NCBI GenBank assembly: GCA_900239685.1
Contig: OENT01000647.1
Span: 1-64,000 of the forward strand
Direction of reading: 5' to 3'
Source of the DNA: Rotaria macrura
Taxonomy: Eukaryota; Rotifera; Eurotatoria; Philodinida; Philodinidae
Length of the DNA stretch: 64,000 nt
Positions within the stretch are counted from its first letter, which is position 1, and the number at the start of each line of letters is the position of its first letter. Shown in pieces: positions 49,675 through 62,473 of the stretch. A program made the position numbers and the translations under genes. Under the pieces are notes generated by a model, which saw nothing but the letters and a program-made list of their open reading frames with translations, was not told the origin of the DNA and did not search any database.

Positions 49675-51549
49675 ATATGTCTACATCAGTGATATATTGT
49701 ACTAGATTTAGTTTCCTTGTGTATTGTATTCTTCAAATATCCGTCCGATTAATTTTTTTCTGTGAATATCAATAATTCATAAGTCTATTGATTACATCCG
49801 TTGTATTTTGTAGTGTTAGCTTTATTTTTTCTTTGAGACATGAAAATATAAATGTTCGTAATGATTTTTTATTAATCAAATCAACAATTCTCACGTTATG
49901 TTCGCCACTGAAATTGATATTAAAAATGATCTCGATCTATTGCAAAGTTTAAAACATTGAATACATGGACTACATTGATTTTTACATACTGTATGAGCAC
50001 CATAACGATAATTCTGTTTTCAGCCTTTTACAAGATTCTCAATAGGAACCTTGGTGTTCTTTCTCAACAAAGATCAATAAAAAAGTCTACTTGCCGTTCG
50101 ACTATACACCAGAATTCATAGAAAAACTATGGAATAGATTTTAAAATGTGAGAATCTCCCTTCATCAAAGCATGTAGATAAGAAACAAGAGAAACTAATT
50201 GTTCATTATCTATTCGTCTGTGTATCGTCTATTTGCAACATTCATAACATCACGATTTTGCCAATCTTCTTGTAATTGTGACAGTCTTAAATGTGTTGAT
50301 TCAATTAAAAAGAAACCTACTATTTCACCTTTCACAATCATCTGTAAACCAGTAATTTAATCAATATAGAGTTGAAAACATTAGAAAAGTTCCATCGCTT
50401 GAAATAGAACATCATCATAGGTACACGTGAGCAAAATACAATTCGTTGACGTGGTTAGCGTCAAATAAAGATAAGTCGTAGTAGTACAGTTATCTATATC
50501 GATGAGATTGTTGTGCTCTATACAGCAGTATCTGATCTTTGAGTGAAGAAAAAGTGTAGATAACTTTCGAGGTGCATCATGCACTATAGACCTTCATATG
50601 ATTACAGGTAACATAGAAAAGTTTACCTTGAATTCAAGATACTCGAATGAAAAATAATAGTCGTATCATGAATTATGATCGTTCTCATTGTTTAGCGAAC
50701 GTCAAAGTAGAACGCATGATTTCCGCAGTAAAATATATACACTAGTCAAAATTTCTTGTGACAAAAAGTTATGACTGTCAGTCAATTCATTCATGATCAA
50801 GATACCAAGACCATAAATATTAGTATTTACTGAAAGATAGTGCTAGAATTTTTAATAATAACTCTGTAGAAATACGACTACGAGAATAAATGAAAGTAAT
50901 CAATAGATGTGGTAGCCTGCAAAACTACGAGTGTTTGATTTATTAAAAATTTCTTTCCTCATGCGATGTGAACAATGCCGAATATAACTGAGCAAGAAAT
51001 TTGTCTAAAACATTTTCATATCGAGTTTTGCATTGAACATGTACCGATTAATATTTTCAAACTAATCCTAAAGAAAATTTCAGTTCATATATTTTGATCA
51101 TATTTAAATAGGATTGGACAGAATGGTTAGTCTCTGAGATTAAAAGTGTAAACAGACATTTGGTAATGCCATCGTCATCTATTTGAAATAATATGATATG
51201 TTTTTGAATATAAAAAACGTTCAACGACAACCAAAATAAAGATAAGATAAAATATAAATAGATAAAACGTCTATGCTACTGAAATGTTAAAAGAAAAGAA
51301 AAACCGAATTAACAAAAAAACGGATGAAACGAACAACGAGAAAAAAAAATCTACAAAACACACTCTTCGAATGAGATCTTTTTTGCATTTAGTAAAAATA
51401 TTGTTGATTAAAAAAAGAAAATGAAGAAAAAAAAATGATTTTCTTCTTCAACAAATCTTTATTGTTTCGAATGAAAAAAAGAAACATCCTTCTCAATCCA
51501 CAGAGAAGAAGATGTCTAATAGTGCTTTTTGCTTGTTTTTCTTTTGAAC
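49675..51549. other. Intergenic region between convergent genes
   Basis: Lies between the stop codons of the TRIM-NHL gene and the kinase gene, so it holds both 3' UTRs. One minus-strand exon-like segment (50341..50210) is listed separately. Otherwise AT-rich without a gene. Confidence 0.5.
50210..50341 (-). other. Orphan terminal-exon-like segment
   Basis: On the minus strand a TTTACAG acceptor is followed directly by ATG and 43 codons ending in a TAG stop: MIVKGEIVGFFLIESTHLRL, then a charged helix with WQNRDVMNVANRRY. Composition is protein-like. It could be a very small gene or the last exon of a decayed gene. No upstream exon was identified and the family is unknown. Confidence 0.35.
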
Positions 51550-53061
51550 TTAACAACAATCCATTTCTTCTACAGTCAATTTCTTTTCATTTAATACAAG
51601 AGCTTTATCCTGCATTTGTTGATGTATAAGACGAACCTTTTGAAATAGCATTGAACGAATTTCTTGAAGATTATAAGGTGCTAAATCAAGTTGAAATGCT
51701 TCTTCCGATGATGGTTCTCCACTTGCTTCTTTACGATAATTATCAAATAAACAACTACGTAAACCATCATCAGCTGTTATGCGTTCAGATGGATCCATAC
51801 GAAGTAATTGTTCTAATAGTTCAAATGCATGTTTATCAACACCAGAAACAAATACGTTCGTATCCAACGGTGAAAATACGATTGGATATTCATTAGGACA
51901 CTTCGATAATGTACGACGAAGTAAATTCAATGATTTTTCTGTTATTGTTGGATAAGCTATTTTCTGTTGCTGATATGAAAATCCTAATGAACCACAACGA
52001 TGTTCGACAATCAAACGTAATTGATCTAAATGATGTCGACCTGGATACAATGGTTGACCATATATGAGTTCAGCTAGAATACAACCAACAGACCACATAT
52101 CCATTGATGATGTATAAGTGCCATTCAAAAGCATTAATTCAGGTGCACGATACCATCGAGTACATACTAAATAGACAAAAACAAAATATTCTATTGAAGA
52201 AGAATTACGACGAATACAACAACGAACCATAGCTCGTCATTGGTGTATCACAGTTTTCTTCTGGAACACGAGCTAAACCAAAATCACCAATACGTAGATG
52301 TCCATCAAGATCAACAAAAATATTACTCGGTTTTAAATCTCGATGCACTAAAAAAAAAAGTCAATTCAATTTAATTTATGGAATCACAAACAAAACTTGA
52401 CGATTACTTACTAACTTTAGCGGAATGAATGAATTTAAGTGCACGAAATATTTGATAAAGAAAATGTGTTATATGACTAGCGGTAATTATTCTCATATCA
52501 TGTGGTCGTTGTTTATTAGTTTTAATAAGTTGATGTAAATCAAGACGCATTAAATTCGTTACTAAATAAACTTCTGTCATTTGTTCAGCACATAATGCTG
52601 ATGTGTAACAATCCAACACTTGTACAATATTGTCGTGTTTCAATGGTGGTAATATACATATTTCACGTAATGAACGAGAATAAAATAACATAGCTTCTAC
52701 AGCATTCATCGGTGGTAGACGAATTTTTTTTATTGCAACTTTACGTTGTAATAAACTATCCCAAGCTGATATAACGTGACCAAAAGCACCTGAACCGATC
52801 GTTTTCGGCATCGAATAACGACCGACTAAATCATATGTATGACCATCAATAATACGAGTTGTGGTCGTTGCTGATGTTGTTGTTATTATTGTTGAACTCG
52901 TATTATGAATACGACGTGATGTATCATATCGAAAGTTGCCATGTACATCATCAAAAAAACTACCTGACAAAGAAAACGGCAATATTAATAATTTCAATAA
53001 ATAATCGAGCACACAAGAAAAAAACATAGACTATTTTATTACCATTATTATCACGAGGCAT
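51550..53061 (-). CDS. MAP kinase, divergent p38/ERK-like, with TSY activation motif
   Basis: Exons 53061-53043, 52963-52412, 52347-52228 and 52166-51550 give 1308 nt, 435 residues. After a Thr-rich N-terminus the kinase domain starts near residue 57: IGSGAFG loop, VAIKK lysine (K85), alpha-C glutamate in LREICIL (E107), HRDLKPSN (D194, K196), DFG (D212-G214), then [14 protein letters not shown] (T228, S229, Y230) and [12 protein letters not shown]. All catalytic residues are present, so activity is expected. The CMGC/MAPK class is clear from TxY plus TRWYRAPE and from an insert after [11 protein letters not shown] in place of TGY, TEY or TPY is unusual. The alpha-C region ([18 protein letters not shown]) and the C-lobe ([13 protein letters not shown]) are divergent, so orthology to p38, ERK or ERK7 is unsettled. 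Confidence 0.9.
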
Positions 53062-55086
53062 GATCAATATATGTAAATCAAGAAAATAAACACAGTTGTT
53101 CAATATGACTGGACGTATACTATTTTCATCTGTTTATTTATAAGAGCGAAGAAGAAAGAAGAAAAAATTTTCGAACTGAATACATGTGCTTATTCTTTGA
53201 TATTATGGTATACGATCCAGGCATGTTTTATACTAACAGACTATAGTTAAGTAAAAACGGCTAAGTATGAATAAGATGTCCTCCGTTGTACTTGTATTGT
53301 AAATTATATTTCACGATGTCTAGATGAATATCCAATATTACTGATTGGTGAAAAACAAAATTTCAAAAATTAAAACATAACTAGTATTTTAAAATCAATA
53401 GAAAATTAGCAAAATCGAACATTGTTATGTTTTGAATGTTACATACGCCATCGAAATCCAAAGCTACTTGGTAAATACAACGGAGGAATAATAGCAACAA
53501 ACGATGCATGTAAAACAATTTACCGATTAGAATTCAATAAGTCGTAACGGTTGAAAATTGTAACCGTCTATGAAGAGATACTTTCTTGATTCTAAACTCG
53601 TTTCTAATTCATATACTTAACTCTCTAGAATTTGAGAAAGAGAAATTTCGTCAACCGTAGCCATTGGTTGGTTGGTTTCAGTTGAACATAGATCGTGTAG
53701 ATTCGTAAGTAAAAATGTTGGAAAAAAAAACGATGGACATAGAAAAAGAGTGCTCCAATGATATGAACACTGCTTTACATTATGACAGCTAGATTTGATT
53801 AGAATAGTACACTGTAATCATTTTTCCAAATTCAAATCTAACAATAGTAGACAAAAAACATTTCTCTTCTAGATTGAACAACAAAGGATACTAATCAAAT
53901 GCAATCAGTCATACTAATTACAATTTGATGTTCTTCGAGCGAGTTCGAAGTTTTAATGTAATTGTGCGACCATTTTTTTCGTTTCTACAATAATATCTAT
54001 CTACAAAAACTGGCGATCGAACAAATACTTGTTCCACTATATCGTATAACATCTATGGTTGTCCTAGGAACTTTTCTTCGTGGTCAAATTTAGTGCATTG
54101 GATTTTATCGTTTTTAAATATTCATTGAAATCAAATCTAATGTTTCCTTTTCATCGTGACTATTTCCATTATTTAGTTATACGCAATGCGGGCTGTATAT
54201 ATTTCATATGACATTGTTTTGCAAAAATAACAAATGTACAAGAATGATTAAATGTTTTTCTAGGACATAGACGATAGAATTCAATAAGAATTTGGTATTT
54301 CAACAACAACAACAGATTCATTAGTTCTCCATATAATCCATTGTATGCATAATGTATAATATGTTACTCGTCTAAATACGAACAACAATCCTTGTTGAAT
54401 TTGATATTGTCGTAGATTATAATCTGTCAGATAATGATTTTTTGATAACTTATTGTTGATTTGTTATATCTATCTTTTTCTAAAGCATGATCTTGTTGTT
54501 AATTCTTGCTCATGCATGACTTATTCATCTATGTTTACTATTAATTGTTCTTGTCACTTGAATATTCTCAATTACATTAAGACATATACATTAATACATA
54601 GTGTCAAATCGCAGTTGCACGCGTATTATTCTTTCTTCTCTTAATGAGTTATTTGTATTGTTTCTTTAGATCAAAGCTTTTTGATCGTTTTATCAATCAG
54701 GGTCCTTTTTGTCCTATCACATTTCAGCATTCAAAGATGACATGTATGCCTCAATCCTTAAGTAATTCATTTTTCTTTGGTACATCTTTGTACATGACTA
54801 TTGATTGTGTCCAGTTCGTTTTCACTTTATTCGAATCGTGCTCGTTACTTGACCTCGCTCTCAAGAACACGATGGACCAACACAAACGAACGAATTTGGT
54901 TAGTAGCAGTATCTGTTAGACATGAAGACGAAGAAGACAAAAGAAGGAAGGAAGGAAGGAAGGAAGAGAATATTTTGAACAAATAAACTAACCCGAACAA
55001 GACTAAATAGGTAACACCCAAGATTGTTTGATCACTAGAAAAAGTATACTTCTCTCGAGTAACACATAAGTGCATAAAGTATATTG
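53062..55086. other. Intergenic region between divergent kinase and receptor genes
   Basis: About 2 kb containing the upstream regions of both genes. It holds a GGAA microsatellite at about 54941-54965, about 120 bp before the proposed receptor start. Open frames at 54453-54986 have no domain. Confidence 0.5.
54941..54965. repeat. GGAA tetranucleotide repeat
   Basis: About five to six tandem AAGG/GGAA units just upstream of the nuclear receptor gene. GGAA is the core recognised by ETS factors, but a simple repeat of this length is not evidence of function. Confidence 0.8.
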
Positions 55087-58000
55087 ATGAATGACATGTG
55101 GCTCGACTGTTGGACGAATAGTAATAGCGATGGTAAGATTCGGAAAAGCACACCTACCTACATACCATCCCTTAACTGTAGCTATGTCATGGCACATCAT
55201 CAAATATTGTGTATTGATCAGAAAACTGGACAGCAGTTTACTTCTTTTTGCGATGATGATCTTCAATGCATAGACAACAGAGAACCATTACATAAAAAAG
55301 CATTAGAAAATCATAGATTGTGATTGAAAGTCAGTAGGAACGTATCCTGATTCTAGGATTTCGTGTATTCTTAAGAATATTTAATTTTGAAAAACAGTTT
55401 CATTTTTTCGCCTCTAAAATCTGATCAATTTTAGTAAAAGTTGTTTAAGCGACTTTTTGAGTTATCGACCTATCACTTCCTTCTATGTCACCACATCCGG
55501 AAAACTTGATGATTAGAGGCAAATTCAACCTCTATCGAATTATGTTCGATAGACTTTCGTTAGTTTATATATGACATGCTCTATCCATCATATGCATAGT
55601 GTATTCACAACAACATCCTGTGTATGATGAGTGTAATTGGCATCCAATCATTGAAACAACGCAAGCATATAAATCAAAACACAACCCTGTGTATATCGAT
55701 AAAACACCTGACATTAAAAATGTGTACTATAGTTATACTACTAATGGTGAATCAAGATGTCGTAGTTCTGAAGATGATTTATTAGTATCAAAAGCTATTA
55801 CGCATAATTATCATGATTCATTACATTCGGCAAGTAATCTTATCGAACATCCATATCAAGGACATGGGAAAGAGTTACTAACAATACTTTCGAATGAAAC
55901 AGAATTAAATCGTGAACAGAAACGATTTTCTGATCATAGATATTCAACGAAATCAAAATCAATAATTCAACATGAATCAACTTCTCAATCGACAACTCTA
56001 CATATTCCATGTTTAGTATGCGGTGATGAATCAAGTGGATTTCATTACGGTGTTATTTCGTGTGAAGGCTGCAAAGTAAATTCTTCTGTATTTCTCAAAA
56101 TTCTGTAGTATATTACATTTTTTTATTGTTATAAAGGGCTTTTTTCGTCGATGTATAACTCAAGGCATGTCGCATCAATGTAATAATATGGGCCATTGTG
56201 AAATAACATCGTTTAGTCGTAATTCATGTCAATATTGTCGATTAAAAAAATGTTTTAGCGTTGGTATGAGTCGACAAGCGTCACGATTAGGTCGTCGACC
56301 TAAACGACAACGTTCTGATACGATCAACATACTTGAAAATGTCAACGAACATACAGAAAAGTTATCATCAAAAATGTTATCAGAACAAGAACTTCAATGT
56401 CAACAATATGTGAAGTTTAGAAGTTCAGATTTACATAGTTGTAAGCGGCCAACATCGTCCGATGAAATCGTTAAAAGAATCTCGTCGATTCATGATAACA
56501 CAAGATTATCCAGTCAAAAGATGAATTCAAACTTTACTGAATATCTTTTAAAAGATCGTCGAGTAGCGATCGTACCCGAAATTCATCAAGAAGTTCTACG
56601 AAAATTATCATCCATGTTAATTTATCAAGAGAAACTATTAACTGATATTGAAATAAAAGAAACAGATCATATTGCAAATGTTATCATCGATGCTCATCTT
56701 CAGTCTTGTGTATATACATTTGAAAAAATTCGTATTAAAATTGAAACAAATCCACCTATTTCAGCGGATTCCATGGTGATATGATAGGAGAAAAAAAAAC
56801 AATTTTGCTATCTGTTAATTAAATTATTCAATTTCTTGTTTCATTTCATATATAGAACGATATTTTCAATTGTGATCCAGAATTCTTATGGACTAATTGG
56901 CTATCAAGTTTTCCAATCGAAAGTATTTCAAAAATATTTGAATGTCATACGTTTTTTAAACAAATTTCAAAATATGATCAACTTTGTTTATTTCGACATG
57001 GTACGATTTGATATAAAAATAATTTTAATCTAAATTATAGAACTATCTCATGCTAGATTAGATATTTCTTTTCTGTTCGTCTGCTTCAACTTTTGAGACA
57101 AGAAACATCCATGTATGTTGCTTGTGTTCCAATATATTTCGTTCACATATGAAATCAGATTTTCGCTCGACATTACACAGGCAAACGGAAGATAATGAAT
57201 GTAAATTGAAATTCTAGACTAATGTATTGCTTTTATTGTCGTTTGAAGACGAGACAGAATCTTTGTGCTACATAAGATTTAACTAGACAGATGAAAGATT
57301 TTTCAGGGTCCAGTACAAGACATGGCCAAATTTTGTGAACCTTTTATCTTTCCGACAAACACATTTGAAATCGATAATTTTGACTTCTGTACGTTATGTG
57401 TTTTTTGTTGTTGTTGAACTGGCAAATGATATGTTTGATTGTACAGTTCTATCTCAAAGAGTATTGTCTATTCATAGTCATATTCTGTGAACAAGATTTA
57501 CCGATGTTCTAAAGTGCAGAGTCAAAGGATGAGGCTTATGAAAATATTTTTAAAATCATTCCACATTAAATCTGTCTCACCGTCTTCAATAAAAATGCTC
57601 ATGGGAAAGAACATCGAGTCTTCGATATTGATTACAAAATTATGATAGTGATCTTTGAACTTCTACCGAAGCAACAATCGACATTTTCTAACTATAACTT
57701 CTGCGTTTGGTTTTCTATTCTGACAATATCGTTTTGAAACTCTGTTCTTCTATTGCAATAGAGCATATTTTCATGAATGGGAACATATCGAATGTTTTCG
57801 TACAAATATATCATATCTATTTCAACATGCATCTCTATAGTTGCGGTTGATAATACATTTTTTTTAAATAAAAATCTAAACCACGTCTCTTTACCTTTAG
57901 GAGCTTTCGAATTCGTCCTAGTCAATTGGTTTACTTTATTCGATAGCAAACGACAACTCATGTTCGCACCCGATCTCTCAACTATTATGACTAGAGATAA

Positions 58001-58488
58001 TATCAGTAGAATCAAGACACTGGGTATCTTTATTTTGGAAATATTTGATTTGGGACTAAGAGCCAATCATTTTCAATGGACAGACAGTGATATTGCGCTG
58101 TTCGTTGTACTTTTACTTATGAATCCAGGTTTGTGAAAGAATCTTTTCAATTATTCATCGAATATATTTTATCTTTAGAAAGATCTGATTTATGTCATAA
58201 AGAACTGATTGGACAGATCGAGAGTAAATTGATGCAAGTTTTGTATAGACATTTACGAAATCATCATCCAAGTAAAATTGAACATTTTCAAAATCGTTAT
58301 ATTTTTCCAATAACCAATTTATAGATGAACCTGACATGTTTTTGAATGTTCTTCAATTGATACCATCAATACAAGACATCAATCGAAGTCATGGCAATGT
58401 TGTTCAATACATTCGACAACGTACACCTCAACTTTTTGATTCGTTACCCGATACTTATCGAAACATTTATGAGTATAACTCGCAGTAG
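55087..58488 (+). CDS. Nuclear hormone receptor, NR1-like
   Basis: Exons 55087-55132, 55600-56075, 56137-56775, 56856-57000, 57901-58128, 58179-58271, 58325-58488 give 1791 nt, 596 residues. Exon 1 is inferred: its ATG, donor and phase fit, but another 5' exon is possible. The DNA-binding domain starts at C153: [15 protein letters not shown]-box CEGCKGFFRR (split by an intron after CEGCK), second finger [18 protein letters not shown], then [18 protein letters not shown]. The P-box predicts AGGTCA-type half-sites, and the extension is basic. The ligand-binding domain spans about 300-596, with [22 protein letters not shown] and [14 protein letters not shown]. The last intron (53 nt, donor in CCAAGTAAAA) is needed; reading through gives a stop. 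The AF-2 helix is hard to see ([14 protein letters not shown]), so coactivator binding may be weak. The subfamily is unresolved. Confidence 0.88.
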
Positions 58489-60253
58489 TTCAATCATCTT
58501 TCTTTTGCTTCAATTTAAGATCGTTCTACGATGAACGTCTTCAGTTGCATATTTCTCCTATTCTAACATTCTACAAACGATATCTTTTACTTTCTATCAA
58601 CAATTTAATGCCATATCTTATGCAGATAACTAAAAACAATCAAAGAACACTAAATGAAACCAGTTCAACATATATTACAACAGAAATTGATTGTATTTAC
58701 GATTCTTATTAAATATATTTCACGTGTTTTTGAATTACTTTAATAAATAGATTTGTTTTATGATATAGAAAATGATATGTCGAATCGTGCTCAACATTCA
58801 TGCATGTTTCTGATTGTATTTAGTTAGTTGTACATATTTTGAAAATAGATTGTTATTATGTGTTCTTTTTTTTCGAGGAATGTAAATTCTTTCAGTGAAA
58901 TTTCGATACAAGACCGAACTTCTCGATTACAAGTGTTGACCATAGAAACTAAAATTTGAGTAGAATGATCTTGACCACAAAGATATAGAATGTATTCAAA
59001 ACCTAGCAAGACTTGTCTTGCCGACTAGTCTGATCGAGATTTCTACATGTAGACTATGAGCTCGATTCAGAATCATATCTCGTTTTTTTGTTTCTTACAA
59101 ATGTGAGATCTTTGAGCGAGGATGCACGCTAGGAACGTTTAATTTTTCTACAAAAAAGTCGTTCGTACGAATCGTTTCTAGTGAAAAACACAGTTAACTA
59201 TGATGTACAGGATATGCAAAATTCTTGTTTAAAATCGAACAGATACTTGGATATTTTCTCTTGTTAGGTACACAATTATTTCTCTTCTGTTTATCATCGC
59301 TATCAATGTACCTAGAACCTGCATAATGCATATGATTGATCCATGATCGAACCTTGTCAATGAAAATGAAAAATTTTACTCTCATTATTGATGAGACTGA
59401 ATTTATTTGTTTGGTATTGACAAAACCGTATTTCATGATTGATTGCTTTGGTATTTGTTGTGCACGTTCAGTAAAAAGCAATTATTCGTTGGCTACGGTT
59501 GTCATATCAAAATGAAAACGGTTTACAAACTATGATCAATAGCCATAAAAATTGATGCATTACTTTTTCGTCTCTGCGTTCTTGACGTATTAAATAAGAA
59601 ACACAAACTTTTTTTTTTATTCGTTTTGTACTCCTTCATTGTCGTGTACACAGATAGGTACATATATGACAACAGTCAATTTTTTGATAAATATCTTTTT
59701 TTTCCTCTTTCAATAGTTTGACCTAATCAGAATTCGAAATGAATAGTTAATGATAGTTTGTAATGTTAGAAAAAGAAAATTCATAAGTCACGCTAGAGCA
59801 AGTAATTATAATTACACTCTTTTGATCAATACTATCGTGAGGTGAATAGTTTCAATAAGTGGCGAACAAGAGTAAAGTTAGCATCTTTTTGGTTTCATTT
59901 AAATGTTTTTCGTTGGAAGGAAGTCGCTAGTTGATGGAAAGTAGCGCCGCGTTTTACTATTGGATTACATCTGTTATTGGGGTCAAGACCCTGAGTAGTA
60001 AATAGGACGACGGCATGATTGTCGGCAGTTAGTCTAGATTATTTTTTTTGGCTTTCTATACTTAAGTTTCTTTTTTTCTTTTTTTTTCTCATTGAATGTA
60101 ATCTGTAGCCTTGATATCTACATTGATGATCTATGCACAAGGCTGAATTTATTTTCGACTCATATGTATGTATGAAATCTTTTCTTTCGTTTCTTTGGAT
60201 TCAGATTTGCTGCGCTCTTTGCGCGTTCACATCTATATATTCATTCAAGAACG
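58489..60253. other. Intergenic region upstream of the RRM gene
   Basis: AT-rich, no supported gene. Open frames 58824-59009 and 59194-59481 (minus) show no domain. A pyrimidine-rich stretch at 60040-60090 and TTTCTTTCG sequence before 60254 may belong to the promoter or 5' UTR of the RRM gene. Confidence 0.5.
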
Positions 60254-62473
60254 ATGAGTCCAGAACGAGATCGATACGATGATCGAAATGACAGCAGATC
60301 ATCGCGTAATCATGATTATTTAATTAAACTTCGAGGTATTCCACATACATCAAATAAAGATGATATTAAAAAGTTTCTTCAGCGTAAGTTGTTTTCGTTT
60401 ATTCTCGGATTCGATTCGACTTCGTGTTTGTTGCAGCATGTCGTATTGATACTGTACATTTATTTAATAATCGTACTAATTCATCAGGTGAATGCTTAGT
60501 TGATCTTGAATCAGAGACTGATGTGAAAGATGCTTTGAAAAAATCGAATCAATGTATGGCCAATCGTTATATTCAGAGTATAAAATATCAATAGGATTTT
60601 ATTGTTCTATCATGTAATAGTTTATTTAGTCGATCGAGCAACCATTTATGAATACAAGTTTTTTATGAAACATAAAGGTATGATTGCATGGAATGATCCT
60701 GTCATTCGTATGAGTGGACTTCCTTATTCATGTACTATGGGTGATGTTCAAAATTTTTTTGAAGGTATGTTAAAAATTGAAAAACAAATTACTGTATTAC
60801 AATGAAATGTATGTGTGTAGATATTGCAATAGCTCGTAATGGTATTTATATAACACGAGATATGACGGATAATGCATTGGGTGGTGGATATGTGGCTTTT
60901 ATTAGTATGGATAATGCCTATAAAGCAATTGATATTTATGATCAAAAACATATTGAACACAGGTTCGGCTGAGCATGGGTTTTCGAGAGAAAAGGCCAGC
61001 AGATTTGTACAAGGAACGAATAAAATGAAAAAAGAAAATGTTAGGAGGGACAGGTCAGAGGTGAGGTGTGATCATCAATGGTGCTGCCCAGATCTCTGTC
61101 AGGTAGAGATAACCAATTCACATGTGTATATCTATATGTCGTAATATTTGTGTTATGTTTGCCTATACATTGTGCATTTTTGTTAATATTTCTATCTCTA
61201 TTTATTATTTCGCTACTCATATTTTCATTACATAAAAAAAAACAATTCAATTATATATTTTACTTCCTGTAGGTATATCGAATTATCTCCATCGACATAT
61301 GATGATGCGAAAAAAACAATCACGAATGATGCTTATTTAAACGGGAAACGATTCGCTGGTGAAAGTGACGATGACGACACGAATAATAACAATAATAACA
61401 ATAACAACAATAATAATAATAATAATAGTGATACTGGTATTAGTAGAATTAATAGACGAAACGATCGGAATCGAGGACGTTCACGATCGACTAGTCGCAG
61501 TAAATAAATTTTAAGACTAGTAAGAATTTCTTTTTAAAATATTTCTGTTTAAAAGTAGATCGTCGTTATCGACCAACACAGCATCGTCGTTCACGATCGA
61601 TTTCTTCTCGATCAGGATCTCGTCGTAAGTAATTAAAAAATCAATTTTTAATCTCAGTGAAATAGATAGGTTTGTGAAAATCAATTAATTCGATCAGATA
61701 CAACGAATCAACAAAGGCTTTCATTATTCGAAGAAATAGATCCTTTTTCGAAAGCCAGTCAATCTATTTTGCTATCTATCTCTTTAAGAATATGATATTA
61801 TACCAATGGCTTTTTCTTTGAGTTGTAACTTAATGTTTTTCATTTGCATTCGTTCGATAGAATCACACGATGATCATCATCGACAAAATCATAGTCGAAG
61901 TCCGGTACGGCGTTCATCTCAAAAACTCACTCACAAAGGAGAATTTCTTGTTAAAATGCGTGGAATGCCTTATACTGTAGTTGAAAATGATATTAAAGAG
62001 GTATTGATTTGTTCAAAAAAATTTCCAACAAGTGAAATTCATGTCATTTTAGTTCTTTCCGTCATCTTGTCAACCGGTGGATATTGAAATTTTCAAAGAT
62101 CGTCGTACTAATCGACCGAATGGTAATGCACATGTTTATTTTAATACGATGAGTGAAGTCAATGAAGCCTTAAAATGTGATAGAAAATACATTGGTAAGA
62201 AAGGAATTTATTTTTCATCAAAAAAAAATGAAATTTTTCTTTATTTCGCTTGTAGGCAGTCGCTATGTTGAAATTTATTTTGATTCACATCGTGTTTCAT
62301 CATCAGATCGTCGACGTAGCAAAAGTAATCATAGTTCACGCCGCTCATCTCACTCTTCATCGAACACAAAAAAACATGATAAAAGTCGTTCTAGAAGTAT
62401 GTTTATTCTTTTCTCTTCGAACAAAATAGTTTCTTCTCAATGTCATATTTTAGGCAAACTACAAACAAAGTAA
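60254..62473 (+). CDS. Three-RRM RNA-binding protein, hnRNP F/H-like, with RS-rich linkers
   Basis: Exons 60254-60383, 60437-60577, 60630-60764, 60821-60962, 61273-61499, 61559-61624, 61861-62000, 62053-62194, 62256-62396, 62454-62473 give 1284 nt, 427 residues. Three quasi-RRMs of hnRNP F/H (GRSF1/ESRP) type: DYLIKLRGIPHTSNKDDIKK..; DPVIRMSGLPYSCTMGDVQN.. to HRYIEL; EFLVKMRGMPYTVVENDIKE.. to SRYVEIYF. The R-G-L/I/M-P-Y motif and the terminal RYIE/RYVE strand are the family's signature, and these domains bind G-rich RNA. Between RRM2 and RRM3 lie an acidic patch, about 15 asparagines, and Arg/Ser-rich segments (RGRSRSTSRN, RRSRSISSRSGSRR). The C-terminus is again Ser/Arg/Lys-rich. RS content points to a nuclear splicing regulator. 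The last exon codes only six residues and the stop. Confidence 0.9.
61381..61425 (+). repeat. Coding AAT/AAC repeat (poly-Asn)
   Basis: About 15 consecutive Asn codons, mixed AAT and AAC, inside the linker between RRM2 and RRM3. Mixed codons suggest an established tract, and the pure AAT stretch at its end could still change length by slippage. Confidence 0.9.

Noticed and set aside
51651..51896. Plus-strand 81-codon frame opposite the kinase
   Set aside because: Antisense shadow of the kinase C-lobe, which has clear motifs on the other strand.
55003..55323. Overlapping plus and minus frames around the receptor's 5' end as separate genes
   Set aside because: Only the short ATG exon at 55087-55132 has a donor and the phase needed; the longer frames run into intron sequence.
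58292..58324. Ultra-short 29-nt intron in the last part of the nuclear receptor
   Set aside because: A 53-nt intron using the donor at 58272 keeps phase and gives a better receptor alignment ([13 protein letters not shown]), so the 29-nt option is unnecessary.
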